A stretch of DNA of 64,000 bases from Bacillota bacterium (GTDB taxonomy: Bacteria > Bacillota > Clostridia > Christensenellales > SZUA-584), in NCBI GenBank assembly GCA_023459495.1, contig JAEWTL010000085.1, forward strand, positions 124,001-188,000, written 5' to 3'. Made by a program: the position numbers and the translations under genes. Below, one piece after another: positions 49,662-57,496 of the stretch. Under the pieces are notes generated by a model. That model made no database searches, was not told the origin of the DNA, and was given only the letters and a program-made list of their open reading frames with translations. Position 1 is the stretch's first letter; each line of letters starts with the position of its first letter.

Positions 49662-51947
49662 ATGAAAAGGCTTTTAGCTTTACTTCTCACATTTTGCTTA
49701 TTAGTCTCGGCCAGCGCATGCAGCAGCACGAAAGAATCTTCTCAAGACACACAGATTGAAAGTTCGCAGGTGATCGAGGTTCCCCCGATAAACACGCCTC
49801 AAACTGTCGACTCTTCCACAGATGACATGGAAATCCTCCGTGCGCTTTCCTATGGTTTCGTACCGGAAGAAATACAGGGCGACTGGGACAAACCGGTTAC
49901 GTATAAGCAGTTCTGCACAATGCTGGGCGGTATGCTTGATCTGACCGACCCTTTCCTGACGGATAAATGGGAAAGCCTTACGGCCAACCTGCCGAATGAG
50001 ATGATGACGCGGCAGGAAGGGATGCTGGCCTGCCTGCTCGCGGGGCAACTGACGGGCCTTAATGAAGCGAAGGATTATACTGAGGAACAGAACATAAGCG
50101 TTTTAGATCCCGATATGGACTCGAAGCTATACCCGGACTGGAATCAGACCGTAACCATAAGCACCGACGGAAACGGCGTGTGGGATAATTATATCATGGC
50201 CGGGATATTCTACGGTATGCGGCAGATTTCACTTGTCAGCTATTTGCCGTTGTTTACACTGGACGGCGGCAGCCTTGGCATAGAAAAGATCTTGACGAGG
50301 GAACAGGCTATTCACGCTGCAGTCCGCCTGTATGAATCAAAAAGACCGGTAGCCAAGGCTGTGGAAAAACTCTATAAAAACCAACTGGACGCTTATATTG
50401 AGGGACTTAAGAACAGCGACGAAGTGGGCGGTATTATTTCGGAAGCTGATGATCGCCGGGACGAAATATTGAACACCAAAACGGACATCGTGAAGAGCGA
50501 TACGCTTGTTCTGGGCAAGACTTATACCGGAACGGCCTATTATGTATCTAACGGCGGCGATGACAATGCTGAAGGACTGACGCCTGAAACAGCCTGGGCA
50601 ACGTTGAAGAAGGTGAGCAACACCGCGCTGAATTCCGGCGACGCGGTTTTCTTTGAACGCGGCGGCGTCTTTCGTGGACAGCTTCTTTGTCAGGATGGCG
50701 TTACATATTCCGCTTATGGCGAGGGGCAGAAACCCAGGATCTACGGATCACCCGAAAACGGGGCCGACCCAAATAAATGGAGTCTTGTGGATGGTACCAG
50801 CAACATCTGGGTTTTCTATAATGACATGTACGATACGGGCGGTATCGTATTCAATGATGGAGAAGACTATGCACCCAGGATGGTCGGTTTCTGGGATGGC
50901 GAAAAGTACGTCGATATCGTGGACAAGACTTCCCCCGTTGGGATTGATCTCTTGAGCGATCTGGAAATTTTCAGCGCTGTGGATTACAGTGGCTATTCGT
51001 CGGAAAAAGCTAGATATGAGCTGCTTAAAAAAGGCAAGCTATACCTGCGCTGCGACTCAGGCAACCCAGGTGAGGTCTATAGTTCCATCGAATTTCTCTG
51101 TCAGGCGGACCCGAACGGCGGGGAACAGATCGTTCAGGGCGCTGACCGGAACGCAATCGACAACCTGTGTATGATGTACACCAGCATGTCCATAATCCAG
51201 ATAAAAAGCAATTCTATCATACAAAACTGCGAGGCGGGCTGGGCCGGCGGGGCTGTGATGCTCTTTAATGAATTCGGGACGAATTGTCTCTTCCGGGTCG
51301 GAGACGGGATTACCATGGGCCGCGGCGAAAAAGCTCCTGGCGTTAATAACGCTGCTATCAGAAATTATTGTCACGACATCTATGATCAGGCTATTACAGC
51401 CGAGATCGGCTCCGGATATAATGAGGGCCTGCGCTATGTTGAAAATGTGACGATTCAGGGTAATCTGACTGAAAAAAGTTCCGGTGGCATCGCATTGGCG
51501 GATTGGGGAGCTTTAAACGAGGGTTGGGACGACAGGGTAATCTTCAAAAACATCATGATAGAAGATAATTATGTTATGTATTCCGGTTACGGGTGGGCTC
51601 ATATTACAGCGGACTTCGACTGGGGAGTTGCGGGACCGGTGAATAACGGCAACAGCAACCTTCTCTTTGGATTTCCAGCAAGGGCAGGGGAGAATGTTAG
51701 AGTGAAAGACAATGTGTTCTGTCTATCAAGGTATGCGCTCGTAAGCAACAAATCCAGCGACCCGGAGCAGAGCGATGTTTTCTTCTCTGGCAACACGTAT
51801 ATTCAAAACGACGGTGGGCTGCTGGCTGAATGGATATCACCGGGTGAAAACGGGGTTATGAGCCGGTATCTTTGCGACGAAAACGGTGGGCAAACGATTA
51901 TCAGCGTATTAAATGATGAAGCGGGCAGGGCGTTGGATGTAAACTGA
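49662..51947 (+). CDS. Secreted lipoprotein with SLH-like region and right-handed beta-helix
   Basis: A 761-residue exported protein. A type II signal with lipobox VSASAC ends near residue 20. Residues about 50-230 contain two SLH-like segments (VPEEIQGDWDKPVTYKQFC, then KILTREQAIHAAVRLYE). From about 275 a Pel/NosD-type right-handed beta-helix follows (AYYVSNGGDDNAEGLTPETAW), the fold of polysaccharide lyases and hydrolases. The ATG at 49662 begins the signal; AGGGGTA is upstream. It may bind or cleave a cell wall or plant polysaccharide, but no catalytic residues can be assigned. Confidence 0.85.
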   Translation: MKRLLALLLTFCLLVSASACSSTKESSQDTQIESSQVIEVPPINTPQTVDSSTDDMEILRALSYGFVPEEIQGDWDKPVTYKQFCTMLGGMLDLTDPFLTDKWESLTANLPNEMMTRQEGMLACLLAGQLTGLNEAKDYTEEQNISVLDPDMDSKLYPDWNQTVTISTDGNGVWDNYIMAGIFYGMRQISLVSYLPLFTLDGGSLGIEKILTREQAIHAAVRLYESKRPVAKAVEKLYKNQLDAYIEGLKNSDEVGGIISEADDRRDEILNTKTDIVKSDTLVLGKTYTGTAYYVSNGGDDNAEGLTPETAWATLKKVSNTALNSGDAVFFERGGVFRGQLLCQDGVTYSAYGEGQKPRIYGSPENGADPNKWSLVDGTSNIWVFYNDMYDTGGIVFNDGEDYAPRMVGFWDGEKYVDIVDKTSPVGIDLLSDLEIFSAVDYSGYSSEKARYELLKKGKLYLRCDSGNPGEVYSSIEFLCQADPNGGEQIVQGADRNAIDNLCMMYTSMSIIQIKSNSIIQNCEAGWAGGAVMLFNEFGTNCLFRVGDGITMGRGEKAPGVNNAAIRNYCHDIYDQAITAEIGSGYNEGLRYVENVTIQGNLTEKSSGGIALADWGALNEGWDDRVIFKNIMIEDNYVMYSGYGWAHITADFDWGVAGPVNNGNSNLLFGFPARAGENVRVKDNVFCLSRYALVSNKSSDPEQSDVFFSGNTYIQNDGGLLAEWISPGENGVMSRYLCDENGGQTIISVLNDEAGRALDVN

Positions 51948-51980
51948 CCTTAAATGGCCTAGCTGATTGCTACTACATGA

Positions 51981-52007
51981 AAGGGGTGCGTATTGCATCC
52001 TTTTTTT
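51981..52007 (+). terminator. Terminator of the beta-helix lipoprotein gene
   Basis: Stem AAGGGGTGC/GCATCCTT with a G-T pair, five-base loop, then seven T. Confidence 0.8.
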
Positions 52008-52015
52008 AGCCTACT

Positions 52016-52107
52016 TCATCTCCATCTTCTTAGCCAGCTTGCCCCACTGCGCCCTGCACCATGTCCCAGCGGAGGTAGAGCAGGTTGACGATGATTCCAA
52101 GATAATC
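52016..52107 (-). pseudogene. Frameshifted fragment of an SDR gene 3' end
   Basis: About 90 bp closely match the last ~30 codons of the intact SDR gene at 52705-53520: the same GIxxNLLYxRWDM stretch, then an extra G shifts the frame and brings an early stop. Correcting the shift restores the AQWGKLxKKM end and a stop. It lies behind the HEAT-like gene, so it is a scar of duplication or of a deleted second SDR copy. Confidence 0.75.
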
Positions 52108-52132
52108 CAGACTTGCGCGGATAACATGTGGT

Positions 52133-52705
52133 TCACCGTACCGGGGAGGCGGTCCCATCCGCCAGTGCGCCTGCGAATTCGTTAGCATAGTCGCCGAAAG
52201 CGCCCGCCGCAATAGCTTCGTAAACACGCCTTGCGGCGGATTCCTGTGTGATATGCCGCGCCGCGCATACCCGCGCCGGGATATCACGATCTCCCATTCC
52301 CAGCGCAACATCGGCGAGAAACTGTTGATCGATAATGTTCTTCATGGCCGTTTCCCGTATCCATCCGCAGGGATCGCTGAGAATCAGATCCTGCAAAGTG
52401 TCCTGATCCGTGATTCTTTCTACCGCGATACATCGCGCCGGGATGAAGGACCCGCCGCAGGCATAGGGGATCAGGCTGCTTACGTCCCGTATCCTGCGAA
52501 CGGCAGCTTCATGCACATCGCAATGGCGCGACGCACTCAGTACTTCGAGCAACGTAGTGTCATCGTCAAGGCGCTCGGCCGCCGCGAGCCGCACACTCGA
52601 CCGCGGGCTGAGAATGGCCGCCTGAACCAGCTCCGTTCTATCATTAAGGCGGGAGATTGCCCGAACCGCCCGCCTCTCGTATTTTGACATCCAGCCCGGT
52701 TTCAT
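52133..52705 (-). CDS. HEAT-like repeat protein
   Basis: A 190-residue helical repeat protein. Units of about 30 residues recur (LAAAERLDDDTTLLEVL, IAVERITDQDTLQDLILSD, VCAARHITQESAARRVY) with the R-x-x-A-A spacing of HEAT/PBS-lyase-like repeats. It is likely a protein-binding scaffold. The ATG at 52705 shares one base with the SDR stop codon (TAATG). It is the last gene of the six-gene PadR operon. There is no enzymatic motif. Confidence 0.72.
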   Translation of the reverse strand: MKPGWMSKYERRAVRAISRLNDRTELVQAAILSPRSSVRLAAAERLDDDTTLLEVLSASRHCDVHEAAVRRIRDVSSLIPYACGGSFIPARCIAVERITDQDTLQDLILSDPCGWIRETAMKNIIDQQFLADVALGMGDRDIPARVCAARHITQESAARRVYEAIAAGAFGDYANEFAGALADGTASPVR

Positions 52706-53520
52706 TACTCCATTCCCATCTTCTTGTCCAGCTTGCCCCACTGCGCCTGCGCCATGTCCCAGCGGCGGTAGAGCAGGTTGGCGACGATTCCCGCGGGAAC
52801 GATTTTGCCCAGCGCGGAGAATATCCGGTTTACCGCACCGGGAATGTAGATGTGCCGACCCCGAAGCGCACGCGATATCGTACGGTGCGCCATGACGCTG
52901 AGTTTGCAGGTGGTGACATTGCCCCAGAAGCCCTGAGCCGCGATACCGCGCAGTGCCTCGTGCGTAGTGGCAAGGCCGCCCGGACAAAGCGCCAGCACGC
53001 GCACGTTCTCCCGCTTCAGCTCGCGGCCCAGCGCAATGGAGAAGTCCAGCAAAAAGCGCTTGGACGCGGCATAGGTGGCCTTGAGCGGAATGGGGTAGAG
53101 GCTCGCGAGGCTGGACACGTTGACGATATGGAAGCGTTTGCCCGGCTGCCTGCGGGACAGTACTTCGTGCGTGATGCGCATCGTCGCCTCAATGTTCAGC
53201 CGCACGATGGACAGCAGTTCCTCGCAACCCTTCTGCAAAAACGGCCCTTCATAGTCGATGCCTGCCACGTTGAGCAGCATGTCGGGGTACAGCCCTTCGC
53301 GGTCCATATATGCCATCAGCGTTGCCACACCCTCCGCGCTCGTCAGGTCACAGGGGAAGGCGTGCGCGGTTACGCCGTACTGGCGCTCCATGCCGTCCCG
53401 GATATGCCGAAGCGCAATTTCACGCGCGTCGGTTAAGATAAGCGAGTAGCCGCGGCTGGCGCATTCGCCCGCCATCGCGCGGCCAAGGCCCCCCGCCGCG
53501 CCGGTAATCAATGCGATCAT
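52705..53520 (-). CDS. Short-chain dehydrogenase/reductase
   Basis: A 271-residue NAD(P)-dependent oxidoreductase. The Rossmann loop TGAAGGLG is at residues 6-13, NVAGI follows, and the catalytic SSLASLYP...YAASKRF supplies Ser, Tyr and Lys. The C-terminal extension (about 200-271) is longer than in the minimal SDR and resembles membrane-interacting SDRs. A frameshifted copy of its 3' end lies at 52016-52107. It overlaps the upstream SDR gene by ATGA. Substrate unknown. Confidence 0.9.
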   Translation of the reverse strand: MIALITGAAGGLGRAMAGECASRGYSLILTDAREIALRHIRDGMERQYGVTAHAFPCDLTSAEGVATLMAYMDREGLYPDMLLNVAGIDYEGPFLQKGCEELLSIVRLNIEATMRITHEVLSRRQPGKRFHIVNVSSLASLYPIPLKATYAASKRFLLDFSIALGRELKRENVRVLALCPGGLATTHEALRGIAAQGFWGNVTTCKLSVMAHRTISRALRGRHIYIPGAVNRIFSALGKIVPAGIVANLLYRRWDMAQAQWGKLDKKMGME

Positions 53521-54377
53521 TTCGTGTTACCTCCTTCAAAGCAGTTTCCGCAGAGCCGGTTGCTCAGATCGAACAGCCGCTTTGCGTCCGCCTCAGACTT
53601 TGCTGCGCGGCTGCAGCTGGCTTCCGCGCAGTTGTAATAGTACAACCCTTCGGGCCGGGTATCTGCGCCGACCAGCAAAGCATAGGTGCGGGCCGGAACT
53701 TCAGGCGGTGTGCCGTGTTTCCCACGCTTACCCCAGAACCACGCCACGAGGCCGCTTGTTTGCTTCTGGCCGATTTCGGTGTTCACCAAGCCTGGGTCGA
53801 CGACGTACGCGCGCACATCCGGTGTATAGCGGCGGTTCAGCTCTGCCGCGAACAGCACGTTACACAGCTTGCTCTGCTTGTAAGCCATCAGGCAGCTGTA
53901 GCGCTTTTTGTACATGACATCCTTCCAGTGCACGCGCATGTGCTTGTGAGAGCCGCTGCCCGTGAGAATGACGCGGCCCTGCGCTGCCTGAAGCTGCGGC
54001 AGCAGCCGTGCGGTCAGCAGAAAGCCGGAGAGATGGTTCAGCGCGAACTGCAGCTCATAACCTTCCGCGGTGGTCGTGTACCAGTTGCGCACGCCGCCCG
54101 CGTTTAAGATCAGTGCGTCGAGTTTGCCGCCACAGTCCGTTTCGATAATGGCCGCGGCCTGCTCCGCCACGGCGTTCACCTCCGCCTGCTGCGAGAGGTC
54201 GGCGACGAGATAGCGGATGTCCGCATCGGGTACGGCCTGCAGCACGGTTTCGCGTGCCGTGTCGCAGCGCTCCTGCGCCCGGCCGATGCCGATCACACGC
54301 ACGCCATCCGCGCAGAGCTGTTTGGCGACCGCAAGTCCGATGCCCGAAGTCGCGCCGGTGATGATTGCGGTTTTCAT
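53517..54377 (-). CDS. Short-chain dehydrogenase/reductase (retinol dehydrogenase-like)
   Basis: A 286-residue NAD(P)-dependent SDR. TGATSGIG is at residues 8-15, LILNAGG follows, TGSGSHKHM carries the catalytic Ser and AYKQSKLCNV the Tyr and Lys. The C-terminal segment with two CxxxC-like groups (CAEASC, CGNC) is unusual. It resembles the WWOX/retinol-dehydrogenase-like branch. AGGAGA lies before the ATG at 54377. Substrate unknown. Confidence 0.9.
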   Translation of the reverse strand: MKTAIITGATSGIGLAVAKQLCADGVRVIGIGRAQERCDTARETVLQAVPDADIRYLVADLSQQAEVNAVAEQAAAIIETDCGGKLDALILNAGGVRNWYTTTAEGYELQFALNHLSGFLLTARLLPQLQAAQGRVILTGSGSHKHMRVHWKDVMYKKRYSCLMAYKQSKLCNVLFAAELNRRYTPDVRAYVVDPGLVNTEIGQKQTSGLVAWFWGKRGKHGTPPEVPARTYALLVGADTRPEGLYYYNCAEASCSRAAKSEADAKRLFDLSNRLCGNCFEGGNTK

Positions 54378-54790
54378 GATTGGTCTCCTGTCCATGTTTC
54401 ATATACGTCCTGCGGCACATACACGCGCAGGATCATCTCATAGGGCTGAGGGAACACGCCCAGAAACTCATCCGGAAAGGGCGTTTCGGTAACAACCAGA
54501 ACGCCTTCCTGCACATCCAAGCGGATGTGTTCATCCATGTCAATATCCTCGGGCAGCCACGCCTTGGCGGAAGCTTCGACCCGTGTTTTACCGTCTTCAG
54601 CGGGCAGCACAGTCACCTGGCCGAGCACGGTATGAAACTTCAGCGTATCGAAGGGCGTTGTCACGGTATAGGTCTTTTCCGCCTCGCGCGATATCAGCGT
54701 GCTGGAACCCATGATATAGCCCATCGTTACGGCTGTGCCGAGGATACCTACAGCCAACAATATCAGCAGCACCTTGGTAAAGATTTTCAT
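54374..54790 (-). CDS. Short DUF4097-like membrane-anchored protein
   Basis: A 138-residue protein with one N-terminal hydrophobic segment (about 6-28) and a beta-rich domain (VLGQVTVLPAEDGKTRVEASAKAW) as found in DUF4097 putative adhesins of PadR-HAAS operons. Members are usually 250 residues or longer, so this one looks shortened at the C-terminus, where it meets the SDR start. AAAGGAGGT stands before the ATG at 54790. The role is unknown; operons of this layout often respond to envelope stress. Confidence 0.7.
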   Translation of the reverse strand: MKIFTKVLLILLAVGILGTAVTMGYIMGSSTLISREAEKTYTVTTPFDTLKFHTVLGQVTVLPAEDGKTRVEASAKAWLPEDIDMDEHIRLDVQEGVLVVTETPFPDEFLGVFPQPYEMILRVYVPQDVYETWTGDQS

Positions 54791-55338
54791 ATGACCTCCT
54801 TTGCGATGCGCAGCTTCATGATGTGTCGCGCCGCAAGCGGCAGTCGAAGCGCGCAGGCTTTCCACAGCCGCGCGTTGCCCACACTCCACAGCAGCCCGCC
54901 GCTCAGGAACATGAGCGCAGTGAACGCAGCCAGCACGGCATACGCACCGTATCCGCGTCCGATCTCTGCTCCGGCAAGCACCACGCAGCCGATACCCACC
55001 ACGATCAGCGCCGCCGCTACGAAGAACAGCACCGCGATTGCGGCAAAGCAGAAGAAGTACAGCGCACCCATTACAAGGCCGCCGCCGACTTGAAACCGCA
55101 GTGCTGCGCCGATCATGCGCAAGGCGTCCGCAAGGCCGCCCTGACGCGCGCGGTGGGCCGTGGTGTACATCTTCGCCAGCTGCACCGGGTCGCCCAGCGA
55201 GCGCGCAACTTCCTCCTCGGTCTTGCCCGCAGCCAGCCCGAGGGCGAAGTGCTCCCGGTAATCATCCAGTATTTCGCACTTCTCCTGCGAATCAAGACCG
55301 GAGAGTGCCTGCTCCAATGCGTTTAAAAATTCATTCAT
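54787..55338 (-). CDS. HAAS-domain (DUF1700-like) membrane protein
   Basis: A 183-residue protein. Residues 1-65 form the HAAS/DUF1700 signature (FLNALEQALSGLDSQEKCEI, DDYREHF, SLGDPVQLAKMY), followed by four hydrophobic helices. HAAS proteins are regularly encoded next to PadR-like regulators and are thought to be part of envelope sensing. The ATG at 55338 overlaps the padR stop (ATGA). Confidence 0.87.
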   Translation of the reverse strand: MNEFLNALEQALSGLDSQEKCEILDDYREHFALGLAAGKTEEEVARSLGDPVQLAKMYTTAHRARQGGLADALRMIGAALRFQVGGGLVMGALYFFCFAAIAVLFFVAAALIVVGIGCVVLAGAEIGRGYGAYAVLAAFTALMFLSGGLLWSVGNARLWKACALRLPLAARHIMKLRIAKEVI

Positions 55339-55649
55339 ACATCTTCCTCCATCAGTATGCCCACCTGTTTTACGAAGGCCAGCCATTCGATGCGCAGCTC
55401 TCGCTCTGCCTCGATGCCCTTGGCGGTTAAGCGGTAGTATTTGCGCGGCGGACCGGATGAGTCGTCCGAGAGGTAGGTCTCGCACATGCCGTCCTCCTTG
55501 AGCTTGCGCAGCAGCGGATACAGCGTGCCTTCCGCAATCTCGATGCGTCTGGATATATCCTCTGCCAGCTCGTAGCCGTAGGTATCCTTTTTCTTCAGAC
55601 GAGTCAGCACACAGAGTTCCAGCACGCCCTTTTTAAACTGTGCGTTCAT
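55335..55649 (-). CDS. PadR-family transcriptional repressor
   Basis: A 104-residue PadR subfamily 2-type regulator: KKGVLELCVLTRL starts the winged helix, DTYGYELAEDI carries the recognition region, EGTLYPLLRKLKEDG the wing, and the KYYRLTAKG hairpin follows. It is the first gene of the operon to 52133 and probably represses itself through the palindrome at 55668-55686. Confidence 0.93.
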   Translation of the reverse strand: MNAQFKKGVLELCVLTRLKKKDTYGYELAEDISRRIEIAEGTLYPLLRKLKEDGMCETYLSDDSSGPPRKYYRLTAKGIEAERELRIEWLAFVKQVGILMEEDV

Positions 55650-55667
55650 AAGCCCCCTTTCCCATAC

Positions 55668-55728
55668 TACTAAACATTGTTCAGTAGACGATTACAGAAT
55701 ATCATACACTACTGAACAATGCAATATA
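55668..55728 (-). promoter_or_regulatory. Predicted PadR operator sites
   Basis: A near-perfect palindrome TACTAAACATTGTTCAGTA (55668-55686), only one base pair mismatched, and a second half-site TACTGAACAATG (55710-55721) 42 bp upstream. Both lie in the promoter region of the padR operon. Confidence 0.65.
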
Positions 55729-55798
55729 GTTTTGCACTTTTTTATTATGAATCGAATACTGTAAATTATCCTTCGTATTTAAGGTGGTGATATCGCCA

Positions 55799-56071
55799 AT
55801 GTTTGGAAACAACGAAAACTGCCTGTGGCTGCTGGCACTGCTGAGCTGCTGTGGCAACAACGGCTGTCAGCCCGGCTGCTGCTCCTGCGGCGGCAGGGGG
55901 TGCGGTTGCTGCCGTCCGAACTGCTGCGGCGGGAACCGCTGCGGCTGGGGTTGTTCCCGCGGTTTTTGGGGCAATCAGTGCGGCTGGGGCTGGGGATGCG
56001 GCCCATACGGCTGGAATCGCTCCGGCTGCGGCTGCGGTCCGTGCGGCTTTAACCGGTGGGGCTGCTGCTGA
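55799..56071 (+). CDS. Small Cys/Gly/Trp-rich protein, possibly a spore coat component
   Basis: A 90-residue protein with 21 cysteines, many in CC, CGC and GCG groups, plus Gly, Asn, Arg and seven Trp. The N-terminal ENCLWLLALLSCC resembles the hydrophobic start of small clostridial sporulation proteins. AAGGTGGTG stands nine bases before the ATG at 55799. No classical signal peptide or domain is recognised. In a spore-former the best analogy is a cross-linked coat or exosporium protein, but metal binding or a toxin peptide cannot be excluded. Confidence 0.65.
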   Translation: MFGNNENCLWLLALLSCCGNNGCQPGCCSCGGRGCGCCRPNCCGGNRCGWGCSRGFWGNQCGWGWGCGPYGWNRSGCGCGPCGFNRWGCC

Positions 56072-56144
56072 ATGTCGTCAGGCTTTTGATCGTCACGGCT
56101 GAGGCCGTTATCCATACATCACGCCCCCGGATTTCGGTGACGTG

Positions 56145-56173
56145 AAAAAGGGCATCTGCGGGATGCCCTTTTT
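56145..56173. terminator. Bidirectional terminator
   Basis: Stem AAAAAGGGCAT/ATGCCCTTTTT with a short GC-rich loop, T-run on both strands. It serves the Cys-rich gene and the diguanylate cyclase gene. Confidence 0.85.
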
Positions 56174-56213
56174 ACTAGCGTGATGATATGCCGCTGCGGT
56201 CATGTGGAATTGA

Positions 56214-57308
56214 TCAAGTCCTCTGCAGCAGATCTTCTGGAGCCACACCGCAGGCAGTGTTTTTGCCCTGCTTCTTAGCCTGATAGAGGCGCTCGTCCGC
56301 ACACTGCAGCAGCGCTTCCAGCGTGTTGCCGCAGGTCAGGTCTGATATGCCGAAGCTGCAGGTGATGCGGGATTCGCCGGGGAAGATATGGACGTAGACC
56401 TCGTCCCGTATCCGCTCAATGAGGTTGTGCGCGTCGGGGGCACTGGTGCCGGGCAGCAACAGCACAAATTCGTCTCCACCCCAACGGACGCATACGTCGT
56501 TGCGGCGCAGGCCGTCACAGATGGTCTGCACCAGCTCGCAGATGGCGGCGTCACCCGTTAAGTGTCCGTGTTCGTCGTTGATTCGCTTCATGTTGTCGAT
56601 ATCAACGATGACCAGAGAGAGCGGCAGGCTATGACGATAACAGAAACTGAGCCACTTCTCCGCTTCTTTTTGAAGCCGCACGCGGTTGCCCACCTGCGTT
56701 AAGGGGTCGGTGGCATAAATCTTCAGCAGTTCGGTTTTTGAGGCATACTCGCTGCGCTGATAGTTGAGAAAGACGAGGGCGAACGCCGTACCCAGCGCGA
56801 TTTCAGCAGCCATATAGATGGCAGCCGACATATACTGTGCGGTATTCTGCCACCCAAATATCCCAAGCGCAACAATCATAAAGCCCGCCGCAGCCAGCAA
56901 GGACAGGGTGATCGTATAAAAGAAGCGGTTTGGCAGCATAAAGATCAGCAGGATGATCAGCATGACACCCAGCAGCTGGATCAGAAAATCCGGCGTGCTG
57001 TACAGGCTGAATATGACCAGAAAGACGATCACCGCCAGGAGCTCCGCTGCAGTAATGGCCGCGGAGAGTGCTTTGAAGGTGTGGAATCTTCCAATGAGAA
57101 AAAAGAATATCGTACATACGACGGTAAACGAAAGCCGCAAAATCCAGACGGCGGTCAGCACGTCACCGTCAAGATTGATGGAATCGGGTATCAGCAGCAG
57201 CAGATTCAACACCCCGACGATAACAGTAAAAACGCGGACGCCCGGCTGAGATGCGGACAGGCGGTAATTCGAGAAATCGTACGGGTTAATTTTAAAAAGT
57301 CGCTTCAT
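56214..57308 (-). CDS. Membrane-bound diguanylate cyclase (GGDEF)
   Basis: A 364-residue protein. The first ~190 residues hold about six membrane helices, then a GGDEF domain with the active-site RWGGDEF near residue 270 and the LTQVGNRVRLQKEAE and IDNMKRINDEHGH nucleotide-binding segments. An RxxD inhibitory site five residues before the active site is not seen. It makes the second messenger c-di-GMP, whose target here is unknown. GAGGCG precedes the ATG at 57308. Confidence 0.93.
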   Translation of the reverse strand: MKRLFKINPYDFSNYRLSASQPGVRVFTVIVGVLNLLLLIPDSINLDGDVLTAVWILRLSFTVVCTIFFFLIGRFHTFKALSAAITAAELLAVIVFLVIFSLYSTPDFLIQLLGVMLIILLIFMLPNRFFYTITLSLLAAAGFMIVALGIFGWQNTAQYMSAAIYMAAEIALGTAFALVFLNYQRSEYASKTELLKIYATDPLTQVGNRVRLQKEAEKWLSFCYRHSLPLSLVIVDIDNMKRINDEHGHLTGDAAICELVQTICDGLRRNDVCVRWGGDEFVLLLPGTSAPDAHNLIERIRDEVYVHIFPGESRITCSFGISDLTCGNTLEALLQCADERLYQAKKQGKNTACGVAPEDLLQRT

Positions 57309-57496
57309 TTCAACGCCTCAAACGTTTGCTTTGGTTCCGGCGCAACAAACATATTCCGGGTTATTTTACCACGAATTTTAGGCGCATGTAAATAAAGTTA
57401 TAAAATTAATATAACTAACGAAATTCAGCACTGCTCTTATGCGATAAGGATCCGGCGGTTATCTCAGCAGCCGAGTCCAGTCAATGAGGTATAAAC

